The translations under genes and the position numbers were made by a program. A model generated the notes under the pieces. The model worked only from the letters and a program-made list of their open reading frames with translations, was not told the origin of the DNA and searched no databases. Positions 44,275 to 57,200 of a stretch of DNA of 64,000 nucleotides are shown in pieces; the stretch's first letter is position 1; every line of letters starts with the position of its first letter. The stretch comes from Thuidium tamariscinum (taxonomy: Eukaryota > Streptophyta > Bryopsida > Hypnales > Thuidiaceae), in contig OX344755.2 of NCBI GenBank assembly GCA_947034885.2, forward strand, positions 28,527,052 through 28,591,051, given 5' to 3'.

Positions 44275-47200
44275 CTAATCACCTGCTGCATTTGGAAACA
44301 TCAGTGCCACATTAGGCTGCAGAACCTCCTTAATATCAACCTTGAACCATGTCTCTGGGATTTCGGAACAATGGAACTTGTGCTTCCCTGGAATACCACT
44401 AATCTTCCCGACTGCCACTCTTTGCCTTCTTGCCCGTGGGTTGATGAGAAACACTTCGTCTCCGATCAGATACTACAGGCATGGCAACAAATTAGTTGAA
44501 GGGTCAGTAGGTTGCAATGATTGAGAGACTTCTACAAAACTGTAACTCGATAGCCACTTCTCCATGACTAGGACGTGACTTCTACTTAACATCCATTTCA
44601 CTAGTTAATGACTGAGACACTTCTACTAAAATGTAACTCCATACCTACTTCACCATGACTAGGACGTGACTGAGACTTAACTTCCATTTCACTAGTTAAT
44701 GACTGGAACACGTTCTATAACTCCTATTTCATGAACAATGCTCGTGCATCGACTAATGTGCTAGAATTCACTCCCAAAACTTCAGCATTACTTGATTCTA
44801 TATATTCAGCTTCAAACAAGGTCTTCTTGGGATACTGTACACTACATCAGCACATACACGAACCTGCTATAGCAACCAAGTATGGCATCGGGATCTAAAA
44901 AAGAATTTGGATCCACTCATGATAAGCCTATGTCGTTCAAGCCCAACAATTTTCAGTTTAACGCTCTCTCAGTTGGACACTGCCTTCCACTCAATCTATG
45001 TATGGAAAAACAAGGCCTCATGCTAATTCCCCCACGCACAAGAAGGGTATACAGGAGAAGAACATCATGAATTCTTGGACCTCCCACCCTTCTAGGTGCG
45101 GTCATTGCCTTATGCCAAATCGGGGGAAAATGTAGAGGGCTACTGAATTGTAACTTTGGAAAGACTATGAAATGACTTCCATTGACTGCTACGTGACTCA
45201 TTACAGTTGTGACAAACCCCTACTTCACTCTCTCTTAACTAAAACCACACTACAGAATGACTGAGAGAAATGGCATAGCGGTTTTGGCTTCAGAATTGCG
45301 GTGAACGCACCTGCTTCGTGGATGGTGTGGTAACTTTTTTCTCTGGAGCGGATGCAGTCCGCGACTTTGCCTCCTGCTTCTGCCCCTTTCCCTACACACA
45401 TATAAACACATGATCAGATACGAAGACCAAAGAAAGGTGAGGGGACGTTTTCACGTCTGGTTTGCGTGTCCCCTCACCTTCCACAATGTCCAAGAACTCA
45501 TATGCATGTCCATTTCGTCGTCTTTCCAACATTTGTGGCATTGATTCGTTGACAATTTCATGATATTGGGACCGAAAAGCAGCAACATCCACGCATTGGT
45601 GTAAAGCCTCCAGGAGCGGCCACAAGTACCGTTTTAAGTACTCTTTGTCATCTGCCAATGCACACATCCACTTCACGTAGAAAGGGGTACTGATGATGAC
45701 ATTAGCATCTGGATTGCACTCTACCCTACTTGCCTTACTATCCACTATGATAGTATTGGCTGCACAGAAATCTGGCCAGGTTGCATATACTGCCTCCAAC
45801 TGTTTTCCCCACTCACCCGAGCTACCCTCTTCCACATGGCCACTTCCAGATTGTTGACCTGACCACGTGAATAGAGGGGTTTCTGTGACACCCTTTAGCC
45901 CCCCCAAAATTGTAGGTAGCACGTCATCCATGTGTTCCCTACTACCACTGCCCCAGAATGCCACAATAAAACTATCAAAGCAACGGGAGAGGAATGGTCT
46001 TAGCCAAGGACGAAAGACTACTCTTCTGCAGGCAGTTCTAGTGGTACTACGGATTCGTGGGTTCGGGTTCCCCTCACAAAGCATATTGCAGTCTACCAAG
46101 GTCCCATGGACATTGAAAATAATTAATTTCTTATGTCCCCATGCACGCAATCCAGTTAAGTGGCGAGAAGCACCAGAAGGTCTTACCTCACTCGACGTAT
46201 ATTGCCAAACGCCGGGTGGGGAAAATACCTTCTGGGGTGACTTCGGGGGTTTCGTGCTTTTCTTCGGCGATGGCTCCTGTACAACTGCTACCGGATCTTT
46301 GGACTTCGGCTCTTCAGGTAGTGTTTGGAGATCAGGTGCCGACTCTACTGACTTCTTCTCCGCAGGTTTTACTCCTTGTCCCCGTTCATTTCCTGGAAGG
46401 CTACCTTCACCATCACTGCTTGACGGTGAAGGACCACCGCTGCTTGGCGTGAAGTGGCCGTCATCAGAGCCGAATCCATCTTCCTCCTCTACGTCTGAGA
46501 GCGCTATAGTCGCGTCTTCAAGCTCTGTAGTGGGCTGTTCTTTTATAGGGAGCTCTTTTGGGATCTTCAATGCAGTCGTCTCTTTTGTAGCCGCTTGAAT
46601 AATGGCAGGGGTCGGGGCTGATTCAGGGACTGACACCTTCGCCAAAGACTCTCTCTCCACCGCCACAACAGACTCCTTGGTAGCGCAAGGGATGGACTCC
46701 CTTGGCACTTCAGTCCTTAGCACCACTGCAAACTGCGGTTTCGGGTCTTTAGGTAGCGGCTCCTTCATAGTCTGAACCGTGGTTTTTGAGGCAATGGGTG
46801 CACGTACTTCCCGCTCAATCAAAGGAGCAGCTGCAGTGGGGCTCACACCCGTGAGAGGGGTCATTTCACAGTCGGATTCGTCCAACGTGATGTCCATGTC
46901 CTTCACTAGGAATTGGGCATCACGCTTCTTCACTGCTCCACCACCGACAGTCTTTTTCGCTTTTGCAGAAGGAGCAACAGTTCCTTCTCCGATCTTCTTT
47001 GACCTTGGTACATGCTTTGATGTACTCATGTAGGAAGCAAACATGGAGCGAATCTCTTCAAGAGCTGCCGCCTATACTTTGGAATTCGCGGTTAACTCGC
47101 CGAACTTCACATCTACGTCCTGCTTCCACGATTCTATAGCTGCCCACTGAGAACCGTCACCTGTCCCCACCATCTGTTCATTTTCATACGTAAAAGATAA

Positions 47201-49463
47201 TTCCCACAGTCATTTAGGAATTAAAAAGAAGTTCCCTACTTCACAATTAATCCATGACATCTTAAGACGGCAGGAGTCTACATTTCATACGGCCTATATA
47301 TCTTTAAGAAAAAAAATTCAGCGACTTAGGAATCAAACATGACACAAGGTGAGAAAATGGGATTACCTTTATCAAATTTGCTTTGGTTCTAAGAGCAGAA
47401 CTAAATGATAGCAAATTCAAAAACTCGAAACGAATAGGGGCTCTTCATATTTCTCCGTAGTAATTCGGTCATTCTTACTTTAAAACACCTGTCGTATAAA
47501 ATGTGACTACAAAGAGACTTAAATTTCACTATATAATGACGACAACTAGACTTATTTATGACTTAAAATTCACTAATTAATGACTTCAGTGTCATTAGAG
47601 AATGACTAAATGTTAACTTCATTGTCACTACATTTCTTGAAGAACAACTACAACTTGACTGTAGAATCACTACAAAATAACTTAGTGCAATTGGAGTCCC
47701 ACTACCTACAATTCTGCACCAAACCTCCCTTTCTAAACATTATAACTAATAAAATTCCTGAAACCACAACCACTGCCAATGAACATTCATGTGGCACATG
47801 CAAGACCCATTGTACGCTCCCTTCCTGAGCAACAGCAAACTTCCACGCCCTACATTGACTACAAACCATACTAACAACATAGAAGTGACTACACTCTTAG
47901 AGTCTTAGCATGACAAAACCAAGAGATAAATACTGTAGGTTTTGTAGCTTTTCTCATTCATCACAACCTAAATCCGATAATGCATAGCAATTCAATTATG
48001 GCAACAGAAAAAGAAGTTAGGCTTGAAATTTACATTGCCCCTGAATTCGGAAGATCCACTTCGACGCCTAGCCTCCGCAAGTTCTGTAATGCCCGCACTT
48101 GTTTCCCCTCCCTGCACACGTTACAAAACAAATGGCAAACCTTAGTTCATATATAGAATATGAACCCTTCACTAGAAAATAAGCTTACTGCTCCCTAAGG
48201 TAGTATAAGACTCTCTCTAGTGCGCTCAGCTGAACATACGTACATCTCCAAAACAAGCACTTACCAGGAGAACTTCCTTTCCTACCTTCCCTTTTCGCCC
48301 CACCAACGTATAATTTTTCACGCTCTTCCGTGCCTTGGCCATTTTTTGCGCCTTGAGCTTCTGAGCATCAGTATTCCAATAGTCTTTCAGTCGATCCCAC
48401 TCTGGTCCGTCAATGTGAAGGGGAGCTTTATCAATGCCTTTCAAGTAACGAGCTTTCAAGCGACATCTCTCGGATTTCATATACCTCATGACAGAAGTTC
48501 GAAAGCCTAACATACTCAACGGATTCCCAAGGTACTCAAATTCATTATCAAGGGCAGCTCTGAGTTTCTTGATTGTATGTGGCTGGTGTTTTTTCCAAGA
48601 CACCACACTCATGTCGAGGCATTTTGGAACCAAATCGCGTAGGGCTTCGTCCCAAGCGTTTTTCCCCTCGCAACCACCGTCCACTTCCCCGCCCTCCATT
48701 ACAAACACACGGTTTGGCTTCGTTCCGGATGTAGCACGGAGACGAGTACCTAAATCGTACTCAGTTTTCCTCTTCCGCCGAGAGAAACGATCTTCACTGT
48801 CTTGAGATCCAGTACCTGTAGAGTTGAAAATCGTACCTGAACTCTGCAAAGGCCATGCTCCTGCCAATGGTGGTGGAGGGTTAACGGTCCAAGGGACTAC
48901 TGCCTGCTGGTTTTGACTAGAGACATAGTGCCCTGGAATCCAATGCAATGCGGGTTGCCCATAGGCACCATCAGTTTGGGCAGGAGGTGGGGGAGGGGGA
49001 GGCGGTTTTGTTGTAGCCTTTGCTGGCGATTCCTCCACCACGATAGTCTTCTTCCGCTTAGGCCTGCGATCTATGAGAGGTTCCTCTGGTTCAAGGGACA
49101 CCTCCTCCTCCGACGAATCAAATGCCGCTTGCTCTAAGTCTGCACATGCAGCATTGCATGCATGCGACCAATCATGTACTTTGTGTTAGGAGAGTGCTGT
49201 ACTCGCAAGGATTCAATTAGAAAAACACGGTCACTTGACAAATTTATAACAAAGGCATTAGGAGAGCAAAGACCTGGAAGGCTAGAAACCCTAAGCTGAA
49301 CACAAGATCAAAGCGCGTGATGCCAATTACCTGCGGCAGGTGCCTCCGAGCTGCATTGCCGCGCAAGATGGTTACAAGCTATTGCTAAATTCATCATACC
49401 TGTGGCGATGGCCTCGTCATCGGACTTCGTCGCCTCCGACGATGAGTCGTGCGCGCTGCTCAT
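44275..49463 (-). CDS. TNPA-like (Ptta/Transposase_24) protein fused to a FCP1-like domain
   Basis: Six exons fit on the minus strand with GT-AG junctions in consistent phase: 49463-49400, 49139-48265, 48111-48034, 47173-45455, 45391-45311 and 44472-44275, 1,004 codons plus stop. Exon 2 has a Pro-rich stretch and a Transposase_24-type block (GPEWDRLKDYWNTDAQK). Exon 4 is Pro/Glu/Ser-rich, then FCP1/HAD-like: LIIFNVHGTLVD (about 46085-46130), FWGSGSREHMDDV, NTIIVDSKASR. The catalytic DxD is replaced by NxH and DDSP is lost, so phosphatase activity is unlikely. The last exon (GDEVFLINPRARRQRVAVGKI) resembles the C-terminal domain of plant En/Spm-type proteins. One TAG at 47072-47074 interrupts exon 4. 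An in-frame ATG at 49637 could add 58 basic residues. Expected role: binding of subterminal repeats; the HAD part is unusual. Confidence 0.7.
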
Positions 49464-49639
49464 TTCGTGCTCTTCTTGTTTGTCTCCACGCTCCACTTCT
49501 CCTTCCTTGCTCACGATCCGTCCTCGAAGGCCTCGCCTCCTCGAGCTCCTCCGCAGCGGTCCACGATCCTTTAGCGCGCGATCGGCAGTCTTCGGGGGGT
49601 TTTCCTCCGCGAGTTTTTTGTCCCTGCGCCGCCACACTC

Positions 49640-52600
49640 GAACTTGGGGTTCACAAATTGGGAGCTCTCACGCTAAGAACATGAAGACAAGGTGGTTTGA
49701 AATGAAGAAGCCAATGGACAGGGTGCACAAGGATACACAAAAAATGCTACGTCTGCGAACAAAGAAAGAAACAATGCCTAGGGTTTTCCTGACAAAGGAG
49801 ACAAAGCAGTCGCGTATGCACACTCAGCCTACGTGGCCGACAGTAATTATTGCTCATTTCTCATCCGGCACTTTCACGCGACTTGTGCTCGACTCAAGAA
49901 CGACTTCCTCATGACTTAGAACTAGTTGGTCAGAAGATTGGAGAAATTCTATATGACTCCATTGTAACTCAAAAACAACTACTGAAAGTTGTGGCAACAA
50001 ATGAGGCCCATGGCAATACGAGAAACGCTGGAAACCCTAGGATAGCGCCGCCTGTGTGCCTTGGGATTTGTGCCTGACAGTGTAGAGTTCAGCAACGGTT
50101 GAATAAGCAAGCGCTTCAAAGTCAGAACACTATTTCATGACTTCCGCTGCTTTCTCGACATGAGGAGCGGCCGTCGCGCGTGGACACTAAGCTACGACAT
50201 TGGGAGGATCACTGATGCTCTACGACTTCGATATGAGCTTCACTTCAAGGCGATAGATTGGAGAACTTACAGGACCGCTCGCGCCGCCAAAGAGGGCTCC
50301 AACGCCTTCTGCACTTCAGCGACATTCTTGTCCCTCCACAACTCGTACGCACCTTTCTCAGCAGGCGGACTCTCCATCGCCTCCTCCGTCGTGCTTAGTA
50401 AGTACACTCTCCACCCACACAGTCTTTCTCTCTTGCTAACCGTAACACACCTCCGTCAAATTACTGCTTCAAAACAAAGCGTGGCGACTCTCAATTCACC
50501 AGCAACATGCGTTGAGTCGGCAGTTTAGGCAGGAAGGTCTGCGAGCGGACCTCCAGCGCTCTCTCCACGCCGTGTGATGAAAATGAGAGAGGTGCAAGCC
50601 TGGAAGATGTTCAAGTTAGGTGCACGAAGCTAGTCCATGACATGATGAGGGACTACGAATTTGGCGGCTAGCATTAAATTCTAGGATTTCGCAATTACTA
50701 TGAGACATCTCAGTGAGTAGACAATGTGGGGTAGGCAAGATCTTTTGTTGATTTCTGTTTGAGTGCCAGAACTGCAGCCCAAATGATTGTAAATATTTGA
50801 CTTGATTATGTAGTAATTACCCTACCTAAGCCCCTAATACGATTTTTAGACTCTAAACTGCAATGGAAACGCAGTGTTTTTGGTTGGCATGAAAGCAGAA
50901 GGGGTCTTCAGGCACTGCATGTTACCTATTAACTATTGAAGTCATTTCAAAGTTGGTAGTTGTTATATATGACTACAAAATCACTACTACTAGTCATTTA
51001 GTAGTTGTAGTATCAAGGAATGACTTGAAAAAGATTTCACCCAATCGCTGAGTACTTCAAAAATAGGTGGGTGCAGGGTCAAAGTCCACGTCTTGTTGGT
51101 GGCCACACTGATACATACACCTTGGAATTCAGATTAGAAATTTGTCAAATTTTATTATTCGTGGTTGACTTAGAAATTCTAGCATATGTAGCATTCCATT
51201 TTGTAATGTATGGCAGGCCTCATTCAGTCATCCACCCTAAGACCCTAAACACCACCAATACTATAAGGTTTGCACATTGAATGATGTAGAAGCACATGTT
51301 CACCCGTCGAAGTTCATCTTCAGTCATTTCTGTCTTAGAATGATAGGGAAGTTCACAGAGACGGTAAGTCTTGTCACTGCAATTGTATTGCCATGTCATC
51401 TACAAACGCAAAAATATTAAACCCAGAGTTTATCCTCATGATACCGGATAGTGAATGCCTATTCATGGTTCTAATGCATGTCTAGATTGAATTCCCTTTT
51501 TTTTTTTGGCGCTTTGAGATCAAAGCGCACATTAGAGCCTTATGCATAATCTGCCTTATATACAGTTAGTCTTCATAATCAGGGGTTGTGAATAGACTTG
51601 AAAGATCTAATGCATGTCTAGATTGAATTCCCTTTTTTTTTTGGCGCTTTGAGATCAAAGCGCACATTACAGCCTTATGCATAATCTGCCTTATATACAG
51701 TTAGTCTTCATAATCAGGGCCTGTGAATATAAAGCCAGTTGTAATGCATGTCATCATTAAATTCCCTTTTTTTTTTTGCGCTTTGATCTCAAAGCGCACG
51801 TCAAAGCCATATTCATTATTGGTTCATTATTTTGGTGAGTCGGCTAAGTCCATTTGTTACCACGTTAGTGGCCTCAGTGAACTATGTTTGTAGTCCTGTA
51901 GTCATTTTAAAGTTGCATTAAATGACTTCATAGTGACTGTATACAGTCATTTAGAAGTAATCCTACATTGAAAATGACTCCATCTTAACTGTTCTTTGTC
52001 TCAAAGTGATCCGGAAGACATTTCCATTGTTGGGAATTTGCGACAATACATTAGAACTTGCACTTAGGCAACATAGTGGGGAAAGAAATTCTCCGTGGAA
52101 AAATGTAAGCATATACAAACGCAGGGTGCATCATGCATGTGTGGTCATATGTATTAAACCCTATGAATGCTCGTAATGCTTTTGTGGACTTAATTGTACT
52201 GTTTCGTTCATGTAGTGCAATGGTATGTACTGGAAATTTGGAGAGCAAGTGCTGTCAGAAGAGACACACATGCTCCACTAGCAGGTTAGTGCCAGACTCC
52301 TTGGCTCATTTCTTCAATTCTCTCTTTGAGCTTCTTGTAGTCCAAATGTTTCCTCAATATCTGTAGGTGAACTTCATTGCATACAAAACACGAAAGTAAG
52401 TGTACTCTCCTTTATAGAGTGCAAGCATGTGATTCCATATTGTACAGGAGTTACCCTAAAAGAAGAGAGACCTTCCATTGTATACCATTTTTAGTGGTGC
52501 ATTCAGAACATTTTGGAAGTGGCAAGCAGGTACAAGTGAATTCGAAAGTTTACCGACTTGGCACTGAGATTGTGTCTAAGTCCCACATTTATTTTTATTT

Positions 52601-53324
52601 TTATTTATTTTTATTTTTTGTCACTGCCTTTCTTGTTGAGGAGCATGTCTACCAGAGATTCCTTGGATCCATGTTCTAGATATTATACATTTCTACATAG
52701 GTATTATTTCTGTCATGATTGTTTTCGTAAGTCCCGATATGTTAAGCAATAGCAAATGAAGAAGTTTCTTAAATGACAAGAACATGAATATGACTAAAGA
52801 ATGACTTCAGTGAAGTCATTTTAAATCCTTTTAAAATGACTATTAAAAGACTCCAATGAAGTCACGTTGGTAAATTCATGACTGTAGAATGACTTCTCTG
52901 AAGTCATCTCTGGTTTTCAGTTATAATAAATGACTCTATAATAACTTTCTCATAGTTGTACTCACTAAATAAATGAGTCTTGCAATTAATCACGGATACT
53001 CTTTCCACTTCTGCCGTATCTTGTAGTGCAGGAATTCTATCTTGATTATGAACGTCAGGCATGCAATAGCACCAAAACACTCAGATTTAAAGTGCTTTGT
53101 ATTGCAGATAACGGAGGAGCAGGGTCATCATTCACCCTCAAGCCGAAGAAGGAGAAGACCACCTCAAAGTGTTTGCCACTAAGCGCATTGAGGTATTCCA
53201 CACGCCTGCTTAGCAACTTCCGACTGCTACGTGACATGCATGGAAGACGCTGCATTGTAGCCTGAAACCAGCGAACCTCTTCCATTTCGAAATGCCTAAG
53301 TAAAGAGTTCTAAAAGCCGCACCA
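49640..53324. other. CACTA internal region between the two main genes
   Basis: There is no strongly supported gene. Open frames at 50160-50528 (122 codons) and 53026-53265 (79 codons, with an acceptor-like TTGCAG near 53107) could be exons of a minor plus-strand gene. Dispersed AGTCATTT-type motifs continue through it. It also carries the three 135-bp repeats described separately. Confidence 0.4.
51473..51800 (+). repeat. Three tandem 135-bp repeats, each with a GCGCTTTGA hairpin
   Basis: Units start at about 51473, 51608 and 51742 (the third shortened). Each has a T-run followed by a palindrome with arms GCGCTTTGA and TCAAAGCGC, at 51509-51528, 51644-51663 and 51778-51797. The two-base centre is GA in the first two and TC in the third. 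Confidence 0.85.
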
Positions 53325-53753
53325 TTGGTTCGTCGTAAGAGGCGTAGAATTGTGGAGTCTGATTCTGACAAAGAAATAGATAAGCGTGACAGAAGTTCGA
53401 AAGCACATGGAACGTGTATTCGAACGAAGATGTCCACGCCGTTGCTCCAAACCGATAATTCTGCAGATACAGGAAAAGAGACGTCTATACTGCCAGGACT
53501 CCCAAGCTCCACTGAACACCATGTGTCACCTCCTAATTCTTCCCCTATGAACCCAGAGCTGGAACGGCGCTTTGAAGCGTGGCTAGCATTGGCATTAGGG
53601 CATAGTTCCCCGTTAGTAGGAGTTCATGGGAATACATCCATTGAGGCAGTAGTCATAGTACCTCCCACCAGTCCCATGGTTCTGTGTTCAAATGCTATAA
53701 CTGTGTCTACTAGTTCTAGAGGAGCTAGTACCTCTAAATCGCCAGGAACTTGA
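53325..53753 (+). CDS. Small CACTA-internal ORF, 142 aa, unknown
   Basis: Starts MVRRKRRRIVESDSDKEID, a strongly basic then acidic N-terminus that could be a nuclear localisation signal. The rest is Ser/Thr/Pro-rich. It is on the same strand as, and upstream of, the TNPD gene. It may be a real minor protein or a first exon; there are no homologous motifs I recognise. Confidence 0.35.
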   Translation: MVRRKRRRIVESDSDKEIDKRDRSSKAHGTCIRTKMSTPLLQTDNSADTGKETSILPGLPSSTEHHVSPPNSSPMNPELERRFEAWLALALGHSSPLVGVHGNTSIEAVVIVPPTSPMVLCSNAITVSTSSRGASTSKSPGT

Positions 53754-54270
53754 GTATTGGACTTGTTTGAAGAATGAGAAAAAGAATTTTAAGTTGTGTT
53801 CCATGTTGTAGTAAGATTACAGATACCATTCATATGTATGGATTGTTTTTGAATTAGTAGTTCCAATTTATGATTTTTTTCGAACTACTGGACATGACCC
53901 TCTTCCGATTGAGGCTAGAATTTTATTTATGTAGCAATTGTCGTGGCAACCCTATCCCCCCTCCCAAAAAAATAAAGATAAATTAAATGGAGGATTTGAA
54001 TACCAGTCTATGGATTCAATGTGATTTTGAAGATCAGGTGCATGTCTTAAATGTTGTGTACAATGCCAGCATTTTTTGTGTCATAGTCAGTCATTAACCC
54101 GTGGAGAATTGTCGTGCTGCAGTCATTTTCAAGTGGTTATACAGTAACGCAAGACATTTATCAGTCACCTGTCTCTTCAGTGAAGAGACGAACACCTGTG
54201 CATTCTTGAAGAGCCCCCAAGTTCTAGGCAGACCCAACTCCATCCACGAGAATCTATAATTTCTACAGAG
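53754..54270. other. Gap before the TNPD gene
   Basis: The interval is noncoding and AT-rich, with one AGTCATTTTCAAGTGG-type motif at about 54121 and an acceptor-like TTCTACAG just before the ATG at 54271. An untranslated leader exon further upstream is possible. Confidence 0.4.
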
Positions 54271-57200
54271 ATGATATCGGGTAGACTCCCCCTCTTGAAT
54301 AGTGAAAGGCAACGGCTACGGGACGATCGCTTGTGGACAAGAGAGTTGCAGAGGGCTACGGAATTGAATGTCAGAAAATTGCATTGCCCATGCACCAACT
54401 GTCGAGGTCGGAAAAAGTTGTTTTTGCGCAACGTTCGGGAGCACCTGATCCGCAATGGGAGACATCCAGATTGTAGAATGTGGAGAGGTCCGGGTGCACG
54501 GGACTCCTCAGATGAGGAGTGGGAGCAACAATTTTGGAGATCGGGGGGACTAGAACCAGGGGATTTGGATGCTACAGTTGACACTCGGGGCATGGTTGAC
54601 CAAGTGTTGCAACCACCGGAAGATCCAACATCTACAGCGGAGCGAGTGCAAGAAGAAGTCGGGGCTGCTTTTGCCACATCAGATTCTATCCACGAGGAGT
54701 TCATGGAGGCGGGCCAAGGTGACACTGCAGAGGAAGTTGAATGTCGCGATGACCAGCATGCTCCCGACATGAACGCAAGCAATGGTGACGGTGACCCCAA
54801 TTTTGATGCTCGAGTATTGGAGGAGTCATTAGGCCATTTGTACGATGGTGCTAGGAGCAGCAAGCTAGCCGCGACAATATTATTGATGAACTTGTGCACT
54901 GTGCACGGCGTTAGCAACCAATGTGCCAATGAACTCTTCAGCATATTGCATTCCCATCTCTTACCACAGAACAATACCTTACCAAGAACCTACCACGCAG
55001 CGAAATCCCTTACTGGGAAGTTGGGGTTGACATATAACACCATCCATGCATGTGAGCATGGGTGTGTCCTTTTTCGTGGACCCCATGAAGATGCCCTACG
55101 CTGCCCTAAGTGTGGTGGTCGAAGATACCGAGATGAGGAGCGGAAGTGTTTCCCATTGAAAGTGCTTCGTCACTTTCCGATCATTCCACGACTCCAGAGG
55201 ATGTTCATGAGTCCTAATATCTCTAAGTTGATGGTATGGCATGCAGATAATCGAAGCAACCGTGAGGGTGGGGATGGCCTAGTGAGACACCCATGTGACT
55301 CGAAAGCGTGGCAACATTTTGAGGAGAACGTGGATCCTTCTTTTGCAAGAGAAGCCCGCAATGTTCACTTTGCCTTGGCAGCAAATGGAGTCAATCCTTA
55401 CAAGCAAAACCGGTCCTCATGGTCAACATGGCCTGTAGTGTTGTTGAATTACAACTTGCCTCCATGGTTGAGCACTAAGAAGTTTTTTATTATGTTGGCT
55501 CTCTTGATTCCAGGGAGAGAATCAGTGACATCTGATGTCTTTGACGTGTACCTTGAGCCTCTCGTGGAAGAATTGCTGGAGTTGTGGGAAGGTGTTTCAG
55601 CACATGATGTGTCTAAGGATGTTGGCTCCAGGGCTTTCCAATTGCGGGCCATGTTGTTGTGGACTATCCACGACTTCCTCGGTTATGGCACCGTAGGAGG
55701 TTTTTCACATCAAGGATATGCAGCATGTCCATGGTGTGGTGAGGACTTAGGTGCTGAGCATTCAACGGAGTTGGGGAAGCAAACATACGGTGGAACTAGG
55801 CGTTGGCTGCCTGAAGATCATCCTTACAGGTCTGAGCACATGAAGGACCACTTTGACGGGAAGATGGAAAACCGTCCAAAACCACGCACAGTGACAGTGG
55901 AGGAACAAATACGGCATGCATTGGAGTGTGAGGCGTGGAAGGCAGCTGGAAACAGAGATGGTTCAACAAGGGACCCTTCAAAAATATATGGCCTGAAACG
56001 TCTGAGCATACTTTTTCGATTGCCGTATTAGAAGGTGAGTGTAACTTGTTTCAGTCATAGTTATAAAGTATGATTGGTTTATGACTAGAATGTGACTTTG
56101 AAGCCATTCAGGAGTGTAAGTGTAGTCATAATGTAGAAGGAGTCAAGACTAAGTCATAAGAGACAACTACGTAATGAGTAGTTTATGACTTCCTGTCCGT
56201 AAGAATGTTGTATTAATCCCGTCAATGATGTCTACATTTTCAGGCCCTGCTTATTCGCTACACGTTGGATGTAATGCACTATGAACTAAATCTGGCGAAA
56301 AACTTCCTCAAAACCATAACAGGCAAGAAGGATACTGTGAAAGTGAGAAGGGACTTACAGAGGCGGAATATGAGGCGACACTTGTGGCTGACTCCACATC
56401 CACGTAGAGCAGGGAAGATGGTGAAGCCTCGTGCATCCTATGTGCTGGCGGATGATGAGTTCGAGAAGTTCGCCAAGTGCATTGAGGTGTTAAAGACACC
56501 AAGTGGGTATTCATCTGACCTCGCCAAGTGCATTCGCAAGAAAAACTTTGGCGGCTTGAAGTCCCATGATTATCACGTGCTAATGCAGCAGGTAATGCCA
56601 CTAGCTCTCCGTGGGTTGATGCAACCTGGACCTCGTATGGCTGTCATGAGAATGTGCAAGGTTTTCCGCCGCCTTTGCACAAAGGTATACAACCCCGCAG
56701 ACTTTCCCTCACTTGAAGCTGATGTGGCTGAAAGCATGGCATTATTGGAAATTGAATTCCCACCCTCCTTCTTTGATGTTATGACACATCTTCCCTACCA
56801 TCTTGCGAAGGAGTTGGACTTGTGTGGACCTGTGAGTGCAAGGTAGATGTATCCGGTGGAACGGTACATGAAGGTACTCAAGAATCATGTGCGTAACATG
56901 GCACGACCAGAGGCTTGCATGGCAGAGGGCTACCTGAAAGACGAGTGCATTGGATTTATTACAGAGTACCTGAAAAAATTTGAAGCCACTCAAAGACGTG
57001 TATGGGATGAAGATGAAGAATATGGAGATGCTGAGGAAGTTTTGCAAGGGGCAGGGAGGTCGTATGTAATGAGTCCAGAACTAAGAGACATAGCCCACCA
57101 GTATGTGCTATCCAATACGTCTGCAATGCAGAATTTGGTTGCGTAAGTGCTTTCTTTACCCATCTGTGTTTGAAGAGCCTAAAATTATATAAAAAGTAGA

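Noticed and set aside
49402-49914. 170-codon plus-strand frame
   Set aside because: It is antisense to the first exon of the TNPA-like gene and owes its openness to GC-rich, serine-coding composition.
25017-56846. Variant genetic code with TAG as Trp
   Set aside because: TGG is used for Trp throughout, TAG also serves as an ordinary terminator, and indels and TGA stops occur nearby, so decay or editing is more likely.
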